64,000 nucleotides of DNA, taken from positions 1 to 64,000 of the forward strand of contig JAFDXO010000079.1 in NCBI GenBank assembly GCA_018267925.1, read 5' to 3'. Made by a program: the position numbers and the translations under genes. The DNA comes from Bacteroidota bacterium (GTDB lineage: Bacteria; Bacteroidota; Bacteroidia; Chitinophagales; Chitinophagaceae). Shown in pieces: positions 44,006 to 53,229 of this stretch. Positions within the stretch are counted from its first letter, which is position 1; every line of letters starts with the position of its first letter. The notes below the pieces were generated by a model that saw nothing but the letters and a program-made list of their open reading frames with translations, did not search any database and was not told the origin of the DNA.

Positions 44006-45520
44006 ATGAGCATTATCAGTCCGGCATTGAAAGGTTTTATCAAGCTTCGCCAAAGCGCGATTGATAACTTTGTGCTCAACCCGATTGACACACAACAACA
44101 GGTTTTCAATAACCTGATTAGCTCAGCACAACATACCGAATATGGAAAGCGATTCAATTTCTATCGCCTTAACACCGTTTCTGATTTTAAAAATAACGTT
44201 CCTATTACCGATTATGATGTGTTGAAACCCTTCATCCATCGTATTATGGAAGGTGAACAAAACATTTTGTGGCCTTCACAAATCAGCTGGTTTGCCAAAT
44301 CGAGCGGCACTACAAGCGATAAAAGTAAATTTATCCCCATTAGCAAAGAATCACTCGATGATAATCATTTCAAAGCAGGAAAAGACACACTGGCTCTATA
44401 TTTGAAACAGTTTCCACAATCTGATATCATGAGTGGCAAATGCCTTGTGATTGGTGGAAGCCATCAGGTAAACCAACTCAATACTGAGTCATTTTATGGT
44501 GACCTGTCGGCGGTGATGCTACAAAATATGCCTTTAGTCGGGCAGTGGGTGCGCACCCCAGACCTCTCTATTGCACTCATGGACGAATGGGAACAGAAAA
44601 TCGAAATGATGGCCCAAAGCACCATTCACGACAATGTTACCCAAATTGCCGGCGTTCCCACTTGGACTTTAGTCTTAATCAAACGACTGTTTGAGATTGC
44701 CGGCACCGACAACCTTCATGATATTTGGCCGGATTTAGAACTTTACATTCACGGTGGCGTAAGCTTTAAACCTTATCGCACACAATTTCAAAGTCTATTT
44801 CCTAAACGACCAATCCATTTCCAAGAAACGTACAACGCATCCGAAGGATTTTTTGCTGTTCAAGATGATTTAACCCAAGAGGGTTTATTGTTACTGCTTA
44901 ATCACGGTATCTTCTATGAGTTTATGCCCATGGAAGAGGTCGGGAAAGAAGACGGAAAAACCCTTTCACTTAAAGAAGTTGAATTAGGTAAAAACTACGC
45001 GCTTGTCATCAGCACCAATTGCGGACTTTGGCGTTATACGGTGGGCGACACCATTCAGTTTACTTCACTAAACCCTTACCGAATAAAGGTTTCAGGGCGG
45101 CTCAAGCATTTTATCAATGCCTTTGGTGAAGAAGTTATTGTGGACAATGCAGATTATGCCATTGCTGAAGCTTGTCATCAAACAGGTGCACAAGTCAACG
45201 ACTATTCCGCCGCACCGGTATATATGACCAACGAAACAAACGGAGCTCATGAATGGATTATAGAATTTGAAACACCACCCAATAATTTTGAGGCTTTTGT
45301 TTCGGCTTTAGATTTAGCCTTACAACACATCAATTCTGACTATGAAGCAAAACGTCATAAAGACATTGCTCTTCGTCGCCCAATAGTGCATATAATGCCT
45401 ATAAATGGCTTTAAAAATTGGTTGAAAGACAAAGGGAAATTGGGTGGACAGCATAAAGTACCCCGATTAAGCAACGACCGTAAATTTTTGGAAGAAATGC
45501 TCCCTTATACTAAGCGTTAA
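44006..45520 (+). CDS. GH3 family acyl-adenylate amidosynthetase-like protein
   Basis: About 504 residues from ATG 44006 (TTG 43994 is an alternative). Bacterial GH3 relatives of plant auxin/jasmonate-conjugating enzymes adenylate a carboxylic acid and join it to an amine; the bacterial substrate is mostly unknown. 'SWFAKSSGTTSDKSKFIP' is the ATP-binding motif, and 'YNASEGFFAVQ', 'YTVGDTIQF' and 'KVSGRLKHFINAFGEEV' match motifs II-III. The stop overlaps the stop of engB on the other strand in a shared TTAA. Confidence 0.9.
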   Translation: MSIISPALKGFIKLRQSAIDNFVLNPIDTQQQVFNNLISSAQHTEYGKRFNFYRLNTVSDFKNNVPITDYDVLKPFIHRIMEGEQNILWPSQISWFAKSSGTTSDKSKFIPISKESLDDNHFKAGKDTLALYLKQFPQSDIMSGKCLVIGGSHQVNQLNTESFYGDLSAVMLQNMPLVGQWVRTPDLSIALMDEWEQKIEMMAQSTIHDNVTQIAGVPTWTLVLIKRLFEIAGTDNLHDIWPDLELYIHGGVSFKPYRTQFQSLFPKRPIHFQETYNASEGFFAVQDDLTQEGLLLLLNHGIFYEFMPMEEVGKEDGKTLSLKEVELGKNYALVISTNCGLWRYTVGDTIQFTSLNPYRIKVSGRLKHFINAFGEEVIVDNADYAIAEACHQTGAQVNDYSAAPVYMTNETNGAHEWIIEFETPPNNFEAFVSALDLALQHINSDYEAKRHKDIALRRPIVHIMPINGFKNWLKDKGKLGGQHKVPRLSNDRKFLEEMLPYTKR

Positions 45521-46134
45521 CTCTTTTTATGCTCTTCAAAAAATTCTTGATTCAGCTCATCAATAAACGTTAGCACTTCTTTTCTTCCGGTAAACTTGAT
45601 GGCACTGCTCATAAATGTTCGTGGAATAAATTCCCATTCCTTTTTCATTTCTTCTATAAAGAACCGAGCATTTTTGGCTGCATCTCTTTGTGTGCTTTTA
45701 TCTGCTTTGGTAAAAATAACATTGAAGGGTACACCCCATTCTCCCAAATTGCGCAAAAACTGCAGATCAAGCATTTGCGGCGTATGACGACTATCAATAA
45801 GCACAAAAACAGTCATCAAATTTTCTCTTTCTCGCAAATAATGTTCAATCATTTTTTCCCATTGAGCACGCTGTGTTTGCGACACTTTTGCATAGCCATA
45901 TCCCGGAAGATCTACAATGTAAAATTCCTCATTAATCAAAAAATGATTGATTAATTGAGTTTTGCCCGGACTGGCAGAGGTTTTTGCCAGCTTAGCATTG
46001 CGAGTAAGCATATTGATCAGGGAAGACTTACCCACATTAGAGCGTCCGATAAAAGCATACTCCGGCTTATCCGGTTTGGGGCATCCTTCCAATTTAGGGC
46101 TGGACACTAAATATTTTGCACTGTTAATTTCCAT
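45517..46134 (-). CDS. engB: Ribosome biogenesis GTPase YihA/EngB
   Basis: About 205 residues from ATG 46134; the longer frame to 46182 would run through the divergent ubiE start. GTPase motifs: 'GRSNVGKSSLIN' (G1, around 30-41), 'TSASPGKTQLINHF' (G2), 'DLPGYG' (G3), 'TKAD' (G4) and 'SSAIKFTGR' (G5). It acts in large-subunit assembly. Divergent from ubiE with only 25 bp between start codons, and convergent with the GH3 gene. Confidence 0.95.
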   Translation of the reverse strand: MEINSAKYLVSSPKLEGCPKPDKPEYAFIGRSNVGKSSLINMLTRNAKLAKTSASPGKTQLINHFLINEEFYIVDLPGYGYAKVSQTQRAQWEKMIEHYLRERENLMTVFVLIDSRHTPQMLDLQFLRNLGEWGVPFNVIFTKADKSTQRDAAKNARFFIEEMKKEWEFIPRTFMSSAIKFTGRKEVLTFIDELNQEFFEEHKKS

Positions 46135-46146
46135 ATCGTTCCGATG

Positions 46147-46154
46147 TACTTTTG
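46147..46154 (+). promoter_or_regulatory. Compact bidirectional promoter, ubiE/engB
   Basis: TACTTTTG at 46147-46154 lies 5 nt before the ubiE ATG at 46160. On the opposite strand, TTTG (46170-46167), 18 bp and TACATCGG (46148-46141) resemble a weaker promoter for engB. The two -7 regions overlap at 46147-46148. Confidence 0.5.
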
Positions 46155-46159
46155 CACCC

Positions 46160-46918
46160 ATGCAAGCAAACGATGCCAACAATCCTGCGTCGCACGTACT
46201 TCCTGATGCTTCGTCAAAATTAACTAAGAAGGCTCAGGTTGCCGATATGTTCAACAACATTGCAGGAAAATATGATTTTCTAAACCATTTTTTATCGCTC
46301 GGAATTGACAAGGGCTGGCGAAAAAAAGCGATTCGAGAACTATCTGCCATTCATCCTGAACGGGTGCTGGATGTAGCTACCGGAACCGGAGATCTTGCCA
46401 TTGCTGCTATGAAGGCAAACCCCCAAAGTATTGTGGGAGTGGATATTGCAGAACAAATGCTGGCAGTTGGCAGAAAAAAAATAGCAAAACTAAAATTAGA
46501 TCAAATTATTACTTTACAGGAAGGCGACAGTGAATCACTTCCTTTTGAAGCCAATAGTTTTGATGCCGCAACATGTGCTTACGGCGTTCGCAATTTTGAA
46601 AATCTTGAAGCCGGCTTGCGCGATATCTGTCGGGTTATTCGACCCGGAGGAAAAGTGATTATTCTGGAATTTTCAAAACCTAAAAGATTCCCGATTAAAC
46701 AACTGTATCAATTTTATTTCCGATTTATTTTACCTACTGTTGGGAAAATTGTTTCAAAACATAGCCGTGCTTATTCCTATTTACCCCAATCTGTAATGGC
46801 TTTCCCAGAAGGAAATACTTTTTGTGCCTTGCTTGAAAAAAGTGGTTTTTCTGCCCCCCAAGCTCGCCCCTTAACCTTTGGCATCACCACCCTTTATACT
46901 GCCACAAAACCCCAATAA
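46160..46918 (+). CDS. ubiE: Demethylmenaquinone methyltransferase UbiE/MenG
   Basis: 252 residues from ATG 46160. It methylates demethylmenaquinone to menaquinone, the last step of the respiratory quinone pathway; Bacteroidota use menaquinone, so MenG is the relevant activity. 'VADMFNNIAGKYDFLNHFLSLGIDKGWRK' and 'VLDVATGTGDLAIAA' (SAM motif I), 'FEANSFDAATCAYGVRNFEN' and 'PGGKVIILEFSKP' are family signatures. It probably shares a transcript with the MGMT-like gene 2 bp downstream. Confidence 0.95.
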   Translation: MQANDANNPASHVLPDASSKLTKKAQVADMFNNIAGKYDFLNHFLSLGIDKGWRKKAIRELSAIHPERVLDVATGTGDLAIAAMKANPQSIVGVDIAEQMLAVGRKKIAKLKLDQIITLQEGDSESLPFEANSFDAATCAYGVRNFENLEAGLRDICRVIRPGGKVIILEFSKPKRFPIKQLYQFYFRFILPTVGKIVSKHSRAYSYLPQSVMAFPEGNTFCALLEKSGFSAPQARPLTFGITTLYTATKPQ

Positions 46919-46920
46919 TC

Positions 46921-47349
46921 ATGGCTCACAAAAAAAAATCGTGGGCTGAAAAAATGAATCCTCATGCAACTTGGTTTGTAGAAAAAACAACCAAAAAAAT
47001 TGCTGATATGCCTGCCGGATGTATGATGTTAGTAGCAACCCCACTGCTTGTAGAAAACTATATCAAAAGTATTCCTTTTGGACATACAGCTAATGTGCAG
47101 CAGATGCGAAAAGACTTAGCAGCAAATTTTCATGCTGAATTTACCTGCCCGTTGACTTCGGGTATTTTTTTACGTATCGTAGCTGAAAAGGCTTTTGAAG
47201 AACTGGGGCAAGGAAAAAGAAAGGAAGAAGTTGCTCCCTTTTGGCGAATCCTCAATCGTAAATCAACAACAATAAAAAAACTTAGTTTTGATTATGCCTT
47301 CATTCATGAAATGCGCTCTCAAGAGGGGATTCCAGATCAAGAGTGTTAA
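46921..47349 (+). CDS. MGMT-family DNA-binding-domain protein
   Basis: 142 residues. 'KSWAEKMN...', 'MPAGCMMLVATPLLVENYI' and 'IPFGHTANVQQMRKDLAANF...TCPLTSGIFLRIVAEKAFEEL' match a small conserved family annotated as MGMT-like because it resembles the winged-helix domain of O6-alkylguanine-DNA alkyltransferase. The alkyltransferase active site PCHR is absent, so direct alkyl repair is not expected; alkyltransferase-like or RNA/DNA binding is possible. Starts 2 bp after ubiE; ends 8 bp before the convergent ctpA stop. Confidence 0.7.
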   Translation: MAHKKKSWAEKMNPHATWFVEKTTKKIADMPAGCMMLVATPLLVENYIKSIPFGHTANVQQMRKDLAANFHAEFTCPLTSGIFLRIVAEKAFEELGQGKRKEEVAPFWRILNRKSTTIKKLSFDYAFIHEMRSQEGIPDQEC

Positions 47350-47357
47350 CCATTCAA

Positions 47358-49052
47358 CTATTTCTTAGCTTGCAATAGCTGTTTATATTGATCCGGTTGA
47401 ACCAAAAGTAGGGCTGCTTTCGCAACATCTTTATCTCCTTGTAATCCTTGTTCTATTCTACCTTTAAAAAAGTAATAACGCGAAACAATTTCGTTTTCTA
47501 ACAATCGCTTGATGTCCTCTTTGTTTTTAATTAAATCTTGCTTTTTATCGTGTGCTACCTTTGTTTGCAACAAACCATATTCTGACTTTATTGCATCAAA
47601 TGATTTTTCACGAATAGCAATATTTTTCAAAGAATCTAAGGCGATTTCTGTTTCTGTTTGATAAGCAAAATCCTTTCCTTCTAACCATTTTCCAAATGCT
47701 GCATAATCGGCATCGGACAATGAAAAACTACCGGCCGGTGAAATGGTTGCATGTGTTTTGGCATATTGTGTGGCATAGTCAAACAAATAATTTTTAGTAA
47801 ACAACACCAAGGATAATTTGCTGGGCGTATTGTCATCTATTTTCACATCTGCTTCAACACCACCGCCACTCATTACCTTTCTTCCGTTCAGTGTAGAGAA
47901 AGTTTGCTTAAGGGAATCTGCCATTTTTCCGGCTTTACCTTCTGCATTTCTGTGTGTGTAATCTATTGCTTGTATGCATCGTCCACTGGGTGTATAATAT
48001 CGAGCAATCGTCAATTTCAGCCGAGCATTAAAGCCTAACGGAACGGTTTCTTGAACAAGTCCTTTGCCAAAAGAGCGTTCACCAACAATTATACCCCTAT
48101 CCAAATCTTGCATAGTGCCGGCTACAATTTCAGAAGCAGAAGCGGAACCATGACTAATCAAAACAGCTAAAGGGATTTTTGCATCCCATGCAGTACCAAG
48201 CGTTTTATATTCTCGATTTTTTTCGGCAACCTTACCTTTAGTACTTACTACAAGCTGTCCTTTCTCGACAAAAAGGTTGCACATGCCAACCGCTTCATCA
48301 AGTAAGCCACCTGGATTGCCACGAAGATCAAGTACAATTCCTTTTAAATTATGTTGCACATTTTTCAAACTATCTAAAGCCGCCCGTACTTGGCGGGTAC
48401 AGCCTTGTGTAAATTGAGAGAGTTTTACAAAGGCGATATCTTTACCTGCCCCGACAAGTCCGGCATAAGGCACTGGCGATACATTTATTTCGCCGCGTGT
48501 TAATTGCTTTTTTGACTCTAATCCGGTGTAAGCATCTTTAATTTTTAAAGAAACCGAAGTGCCGGGAGACCCCTTCAATAACACACTTATATCTTCTATA
48601 GACTTTCCAGACAGAGGTTGGTTATCAATTTCTAAAATTTGGTCGCCCGGATGCAATCCAGATTTTTGAGCCGGTCCATTTTCATAAATATCGCCAATGA
48701 AAATATTGTCTTCCTTTTTGCGCATAGTAGCACCAATGCCGCCATATCGTCCGGTCGTTTGGAATTCAAACTCTTCAATATCTGATTCAGTAATGTAGTT
48801 GGTATAGGGGTCAAGATCATCTAACATAGCATCAATACCGGTTTTCACCAACTTTCCCGGTTCTATCGGATCTACATAATAAGCGTTCAACTGCTTGAAA
48901 AGGGTGGCAAAAATGTCTAAGTTTTTGCTGATTTCGAAGTAGGAATCTACTGATTTTGCTTGAATAAAAAAAGTAAATAAGACGACCATTCCAATTCCTG
49001 CAAAAAAAATTTTCCCTCTTCTACCCAGCTTTGATAATGCCCCTTTTTTCAT
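47358..49052 (-). CDS. S41 C-terminal processing protease (CtpA/Prc-like)
   Basis: 564 residues with an N-terminal membrane or signal segment ('IFFAGIGMVVLFTFFI'). A PDZ domain (about 100-180, 'GIGATMRKKEDNIFIGDI', 'GLHPGDQILEIDN') precedes the peptidase, with catalytic S305 in 'HGSASASEIVAG' and K330 in 'RSFGKGLVQ', 25 residues apart as in CtpA/D1-protease. The C-terminal 150 or so residues form a helical extension common in Bacteroidota members. It should trim proteins in the periplasm. Divergent from the small T9SS gene at 49214. Confidence 0.93.
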   Translation of the reverse strand: MKKGALSKLGRRGKIFFAGIGMVVLFTFFIQAKSVDSYFEISKNLDIFATLFKQLNAYYVDPIEPGKLVKTGIDAMLDDLDPYTNYITESDIEEFEFQTTGRYGGIGATMRKKEDNIFIGDIYENGPAQKSGLHPGDQILEIDNQPLSGKSIEDISVLLKGSPGTSVSLKIKDAYTGLESKKQLTRGEINVSPVPYAGLVGAGKDIAFVKLSQFTQGCTRQVRAALDSLKNVQHNLKGIVLDLRGNPGGLLDEAVGMCNLFVEKGQLVVSTKGKVAEKNREYKTLGTAWDAKIPLAVLISHGSASASEIVAGTMQDLDRGIIVGERSFGKGLVQETVPLGFNARLKLTIARYYTPSGRCIQAIDYTHRNAEGKAGKMADSLKQTFSTLNGRKVMSGGGVEADVKIDDNTPSKLSLVLFTKNYLFDYATQYAKTHATISPAGSFSLSDADYAAFGKWLEGKDFAYQTETEIALDSLKNIAIREKSFDAIKSEYGLLQTKVAHDKKQDLIKNKEDIKRLLENEIVSRYYFFKGRIEQGLQGDKDVAKAALLLVQPDQYKQLLQAKK

Positions 49053-49161
49053 TTGATAAACGGCTCTCTTGTTATCTTTAAAATTGTATTACGGCAATGT
49101 TACGAAAATTCAAGAAGCTGCATCTTAAAAATGCAAGTAGCAACAGTTTTAAGAAAATATT

Positions 49162-49192
49162 TTTGATACACTGCAAAAAGTTTGTAATTTAG
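49162..49192 (+). promoter_or_regulatory. Promoter of small T9SS cargo gene
   Basis: TTTG at 49162-49165, a 19-bp spacer and TAATTTAG at 49185-49192 (one mismatch to TAnnTTTG), 21 nt before ATG 49214. Confidence 0.5.
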
Positions 49193-49213
49193 TGCCGTGT
49201 AAATTATGATGAC

Positions 49214-49906
49214 ATGAAGAAAGTTATACTCGCCTTTGCTATTTTGCTGGGGCTTACATCCGGAATCAATGCCCAAATTACCGTTCAACATGATACGGTA
49301 GGTGCGACTTACTATGGTAGCGCACTAAACATTCACAATCCGATTTCGACTACATCTGCTACGCCGGTTGTAGTTCGTTGGTCTGTTACTAACCACAACC
49401 TTCCTGCTGATTGGATGACTTTTGATTTAGGCATTTGTGATAATCAATTGTGCTACGGTAGCAATATTTTTAATGGTAGCACAACTCAAATTGATACAGC
49501 TAAAAACAACAAACCAATAGACTTGAAATTGGCAATCAATCCGGGTGCTACAAATGGTTCTTTCTTTGTGTCCGTAAATATTCGTGATGGTGTCAGCACA
49601 AACAAAAACGTTGTGTTTATCATTAACAAATGGCCTACCGGTGTATCCACTATTTCAAAAGTTGAAGATGATGTAACGCTCTATCCAAACCCTGCAAATG
49701 ACAATGTGAATATTGTTTTTGATGGTGGATTGAACGTGAAAAATGTAATGGTATATAACCTGATTGGTAAGCCTGTAAAGGTTTTCAAAGTTTCTGGAAA
49801 CAGTGCAAAACTTGATATTAACGATGTTCCTTCTGGTATTTATTTTGTTCGTTTAATTAATGCACAAGGTCAAATAGTTGCGACACGTAAATTCACACAT
49901 TACTAA
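49214..49906 (+). CDS. Small secreted protein with T9SS type A sorting domain
   Basis: 230 residues. Signal peptide 'KKVILAFAILLGLTSGINAQ'. Residues about 20-140 form one beta-rich domain (cadherin/Ig-like) with a Cys-x(5)-Cys pair ('CDNQLC'), function unknown. 'LYPNPANDNVNIVFDGG' to 'ATRKFTHY' is a type A T9SS sorting domain. A strong terminator follows, so the gene is monocistronic. Confidence 0.88.
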   Translation: MKKVILAFAILLGLTSGINAQITVQHDTVGATYYGSALNIHNPISTTSATPVVVRWSVTNHNLPADWMTFDLGICDNQLCYGSNIFNGSTTQIDTAKNNKPIDLKLAINPGATNGSFFVSVNIRDGVSTNKNVVFIINKWPTGVSTISKVEDDVTLYPNPANDNVNIVFDGGLNVKNVMVYNLIGKPVKVFKVSGNSAKLDINDVPSGIYFVRLINAQGQIVATRKFTHY

Positions 49907-49933
49907 GCAAGATTCTACTTTTTACATAAGTTG

Positions 49934-49966
49934 TCCCCCACAAAATATGGTGGGGGATTTTTTTTG
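49934..49966 (+). terminator. Strong intrinsic terminator
   Basis: TCCCCCAC (49934-49941) pairs with GTGGGGGA (49950-49957), an 8-bp G/C-rich stem with an 8-nt loop, followed by a run of eight T residues. It terminates the T9SS cargo gene 27 bp upstream. Confidence 0.92.
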
Positions 49967-50200
49967 CTTGTTGATTAATATATATACCCGTATAAAATCA
50001 AGGTAAGGAATCCGATTTAAAAAACCCATTATATCCTAATATCCAATGGGAGTTTTGAGTAAAGAATCTCTAAAATTCAAGGATACCTATCAATCAACTG
50101 CACTCTTTACGAACAACTAAGCTTTATTGAATCTCCAAAAAGCTGGATGAATCTCCAACCATTTGCAGAATAAATTTCGCAGCGAAGGAGCATCATACTA
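49967..50200. other. Intergenic stretch without a gene
   Basis: No coding frame or RNA gene is recognised between the terminator and the convergent MFS gene. An 11-bp direct repeat TGAATCTCCAA occurs at 50128-50138 and 50148-50158 (20-bp period); its meaning is unknown. Confidence 0.5.
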
Positions 50201-51460
50201 TTAATCTTGTGCGCCATCCAAAACGGCTGCTAATTCCGGCTTTTCTCTTCGTTCGCGGCTTAAAACCCGATAGCAGAGATAAAGACTGATTATCATGCAC
50301 AAAGCACCGATAAGAAAGTGAACACCCGGCAATTGAAATGGTGCTTTTGATGATGTGAAGTAGGCAAAAGAGTTGTTCATCATTAATGGACCAATGATAG
50401 TAGTAAGGCTCATTAAACTGGTCATAGCGCCTTGCAACTCGCCTTGTTGTCCAGCTTTCACATGACCGGCAATAATAGATTGTAAAGAAGGCCCACAAAC
50501 TCCACCGAGACAATAAGGAATTAAAAAAACAAACATCATCCAACTCTGCGATGCAAAACCAAATAATGTTAGACCAATAGCATAAAGCCCCAACCCTAAA
50601 TACACACTTCTTTCATCCCCGATTTTGGGATTGACTACTCTTGTCAGCCCACCTTGTACAGCACCCACCAATACCCCTACAACAGCTAAGGAAATACCAA
50701 CCATTGCTTCAGACCAATGGAAGCGGTATATGGTAAAAAACGTCCAATTTCCTTGAACGGCTTGTGCTCCCAAATAAATCAGAAAGAAACAAATTGCCAA
50801 TTCGCCAATCTCAGGATGCTTCGTTAAAAAACGCAATGAGCCAAAAGGATTAGCACGTTTCCAATCAAAATTTCGTCGTTGTTCGGATGCCAAAGACTCC
50901 GGCAAAATAAAATAGCCGTACAAACAATTTATCAAACATAAAACGGCTGCTGCCCAAAATGGTGCACGAATACCCCAATGAACCAAAAGCCCGCCCAGGG
51001 CAGGTCCAAGAACAAAACCCAAACCAAAAGCAGCTCCAATCATACCAAAATTCTTGGCTCTTGTTTCGCTAGTAGATATATCGGCAATGTAAGCCGATGC
51101 GGTTGTAAAACTTGCTCCGGTCATACCAGCAATCATTCTTCCTATAAATAACCAGCCGTAAGTTGGTGCTAAAGCCAAAATGATATAGTCAATCCCAAAA
51201 CCTAATAAAGAAAGAAGTAAAATAGGTCGCCTGCCAAATTTGTCACTAAGATTTCCTACTACGGGTGCAAATAAAAATTGAACAATGGCAAAAACAGAAA
51301 GCAACAACGCTCCATAGGAACTAGCTTCATTAACAGAAATCCCTTTTAGTTCGGCTATCAAACGTGGCATCACGGGAATAATTAATCCCCAGCCCATCAC
51401 ATCAATAAGCAGTGTAATAAAAATGAAACCTATAGAGCCTTTGCGTGGTTCTTTTGACAT
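50201..51460 (-). CDS. TetA-like MFS transporter (TCR/Tet family)
   Basis: 419 residues, about 12 hydrophobic segments. 'LSDKFGRRPILLLSLLGFG' is MFS motif A (G-x-L-S-D-x-x-G-R-R), and 'GLGFVLGPALGGLL' is motif C of drug/H+ antiporters. It resembles the TCR/Tet group, which exports tetracyclines or other small molecules in exchange for protons at the inner membrane. No TetR-type repressor is adjacent, so drug resistance is possible but unproven; sugar or osmolyte export is an alternative. It stands alone. Confidence 0.88.
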   Translation of the reverse strand: MSKEPRKGSIGFIFITLLIDVMGWGLIIPVMPRLIAELKGISVNEASSYGALLLSVFAIVQFLFAPVVGNLSDKFGRRPILLLSLLGFGIDYIILALAPTYGWLFIGRMIAGMTGASFTTASAYIADISTSETRAKNFGMIGAAFGLGFVLGPALGGLLVHWGIRAPFWAAAVLCLINCLYGYFILPESLASEQRRNFDWKRANPFGSLRFLTKHPEIGELAICFFLIYLGAQAVQGNWTFFTIYRFHWSEAMVGISLAVVGVLVGAVQGGLTRVVNPKIGDERSVYLGLGLYAIGLTLFGFASQSWMMFVFLIPYCLGGVCGPSLQSIIAGHVKAGQQGELQGAMTSLMSLTTIIGPLMMNNSFAYFTSSKAPFQLPGVHFLIGALCMIISLYLCYRVLSRERREKPELAAVLDGAQD

Positions 51461-51554
51461 AAAAAGTGGGTTGGAAAAAGAAACCGCAAAAGTAGGAAAC
51501 GATATTGCGAACCCTTATATTAATTCGGTAAGTGCAACCCGCAAGTCGGTGAAA

Positions 51555-52163
51555 CTATTTGATTGATTTTCGAAAACTTTGTGCGATACCATAATGAAAT
51601 CCTATGCTGAACGTAACCGGAAATGTGTATGCACCCGCATCATCTGCATCTTTCACAAACTTTCTGCTTCTAAAGGGATAAATAGCCATCAAACTCACCT
51701 TGTTGGTTCGCTTTCTGTTTACTGCAATATCAGTACCTATACCAACTGAAGGTCCGTAATAAGTTTTCTTTGTAACGGTATGCCAATAATTATTTTTCAC
51801 AATCAATACAGCATTATAGCCATACATAGCTATCAGCAATGGGCTTACCCTCTTTTCGGGCAGGAATTTATAAATACCCCCTGTATTAATTCCAAATCCA
51901 GCAAAATTATATCCCAATCCCAAAAACACACTCACTTCATCTACTAACGATAATTCACCTCGTATGCCAACACCGCCAAAATCAAATCCCCCTCCTGCAC
52001 CGGCATACAACACCGGTTTGGGTGCTATGATACGATCCCGATTCAACTTAGACTTTAACGATCGTTTTTCAATGGGGTTGGTATTTTTTTGGATAATCTG
52101 GTCTTGAGCAAAAGAAAAAACAGAACTGAATAACAAGCAGATAAAAATAACATTTCGCATCAT
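51555..52163 (-). CDS. Outer-membrane beta-barrel protein, function unknown
   Basis: About 203 residues from ATG 52163 (or 52160). The signal peptide 'RNVIFICLLFSSVFSFAQ' is followed by a basic stretch and then amphipathic strands ('VLYAGAGGGFDFGGVGIRGELSLV', 'VFLGLGYNFAGFGINTGGIY'), ending with an aromatic-rich strand. It lies 102 bp from the divergent murI. No substrate can be inferred. Confidence 0.6.
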   Translation of the reverse strand: MMRNVIFICLLFSSVFSFAQDQIIQKNTNPIEKRSLKSKLNRDRIIAPKPVLYAGAGGGFDFGGVGIRGELSLVDEVSVFLGLGYNFAGFGINTGGIYKFLPEKRVSPLLIAMYGYNAVLIVKNNYWHTVTKKTYYGPSVGIGTDIAVNRKRTNKVSLMAIYPFRSRKFVKDADDAGAYTFPVTFSIGFHYGIAQSFRKSIK

Positions 52164-52265
52164 AGGGCGTAAAGTTAACAAGCATATTCATTTTTAAACA
52201 AGCTAACAACCTATTTGTTTTTCCAGAGCTTGTCTTTTTCAGTGAATTGATACCTTCGCAAGATC

Positions 52266-53111
52266 ATGTCTAAAGTTCCGATTGGCATATTTGATAGCGG
52301 TTATGGTGGGTTAACTGTTTTTCGTTCTATTCGGCAACGACTTCCTCAGTATGACTATATTTATTTAGGCGACAATGCTCGAGCTCCTTATGGAAATCGC
52401 TCATTTGAAACCATTCATCAATACACCTTAGAAAGTGTTGCTTGGTTTTTTAAGCAGGGATGCCCGCTTGTAATTTTAGCTTGCAATACCGCTTCTGCAA
52501 AGGCTTTGCGCACTATTCAGCAAATTGATTTACCCAAACTGGCACCCGACCATCGTGTGTTAGGCGTTATACGACCATCGGCTGAAGTGATTGGAAATTA
52601 TTCAGCCAGTAAGCATATTGGTGTGTTAGGTACGAAAGGCACTATTGTTTCTCAATCATATTTAATAGAAATCAACAAATTTTTTCCGGACACAATAGTT
52701 CATCAAGTTGCCTGTCCGATGTGGGTTCCCCTGATTGAAAATAAAGAATACCAAAGCGAAGGTGCTGACTTCTTTGTGAAAAAATATTTAGATGAATTAC
52801 TGCTTTTATCACCGAAAATAGACACGTTGCTTTTGGCATGTACCCACTACCCTTTATTGCTGGAAAAAATTAAAAAATTTTTACCAAACTCGATAAAGAT
52901 TTTATCACAAGGAGAAATAGTTGCAAACAGTTTGGACTCTTACCTTTCAAGACATGTAGAAATAGAAAAAAAGCTGAGCCAACAAGGGCAAACACAATTT
53001 TTTACCACAGATGATCCGCTTGATTTTGAAGAACATGCTTCGTTTTTCTTTGGTCAGCCGGTAAAAGCCAAGCAAATAGAATTGGAAAGTATAGGCAAAG
53101 GAAGATTTTGA
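52266..53111 (+). CDS. murI: Glutamate racemase
   Basis: 281 residues. It makes D-glutamate for peptidoglycan from L-glutamate by a two-cysteine mechanism: C73 in 'LACNTASAKA' and C192 in 'LACTHYPLL', with D10-S11 in 'GIFDSGYGGLTV'. 'YLGDNARAPYGNRS' is also a family signature. A TACCTTCG sequence at 52251-52258 with CTTG 18 bp upstream may be its promoter. The gamma-carbonic-anhydrase-like gene follows 118 bp later. Confidence 0.95.
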   Translation: MSKVPIGIFDSGYGGLTVFRSIRQRLPQYDYIYLGDNARAPYGNRSFETIHQYTLESVAWFFKQGCPLVILACNTASAKALRTIQQIDLPKLAPDHRVLGVIRPSAEVIGNYSASKHIGVLGTKGTIVSQSYLIEINKFFPDTIVHQVACPMWVPLIENKEYQSEGADFFVKKYLDELLLLSPKIDTLLLACTHYPLLLEKIKKFLPNSIKILSQGEIVANSLDSYLSRHVEIEKKLSQQGQTQFFTTDDPLDFEEHASFFFGQPVKAKQIELESIGKGRF

Positions 53112-53229
53112 TTTTCCCCTTTCAACAAAAAGCAAAAAGCCTTTAATTTTTCAAGAAAAAAACATACCTGATTCAAAACTAAGAAGCACTCATGATCAAT
53201 TTTTGGGCTTATTTATTTTTCTTTGCAAT

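Noticed and set aside
45962..46159. N-terminal extension of ubiE
   Set aside because: The extension is antisense to engB and resembles nothing; the normal UbiE N-terminus begins at 46160.
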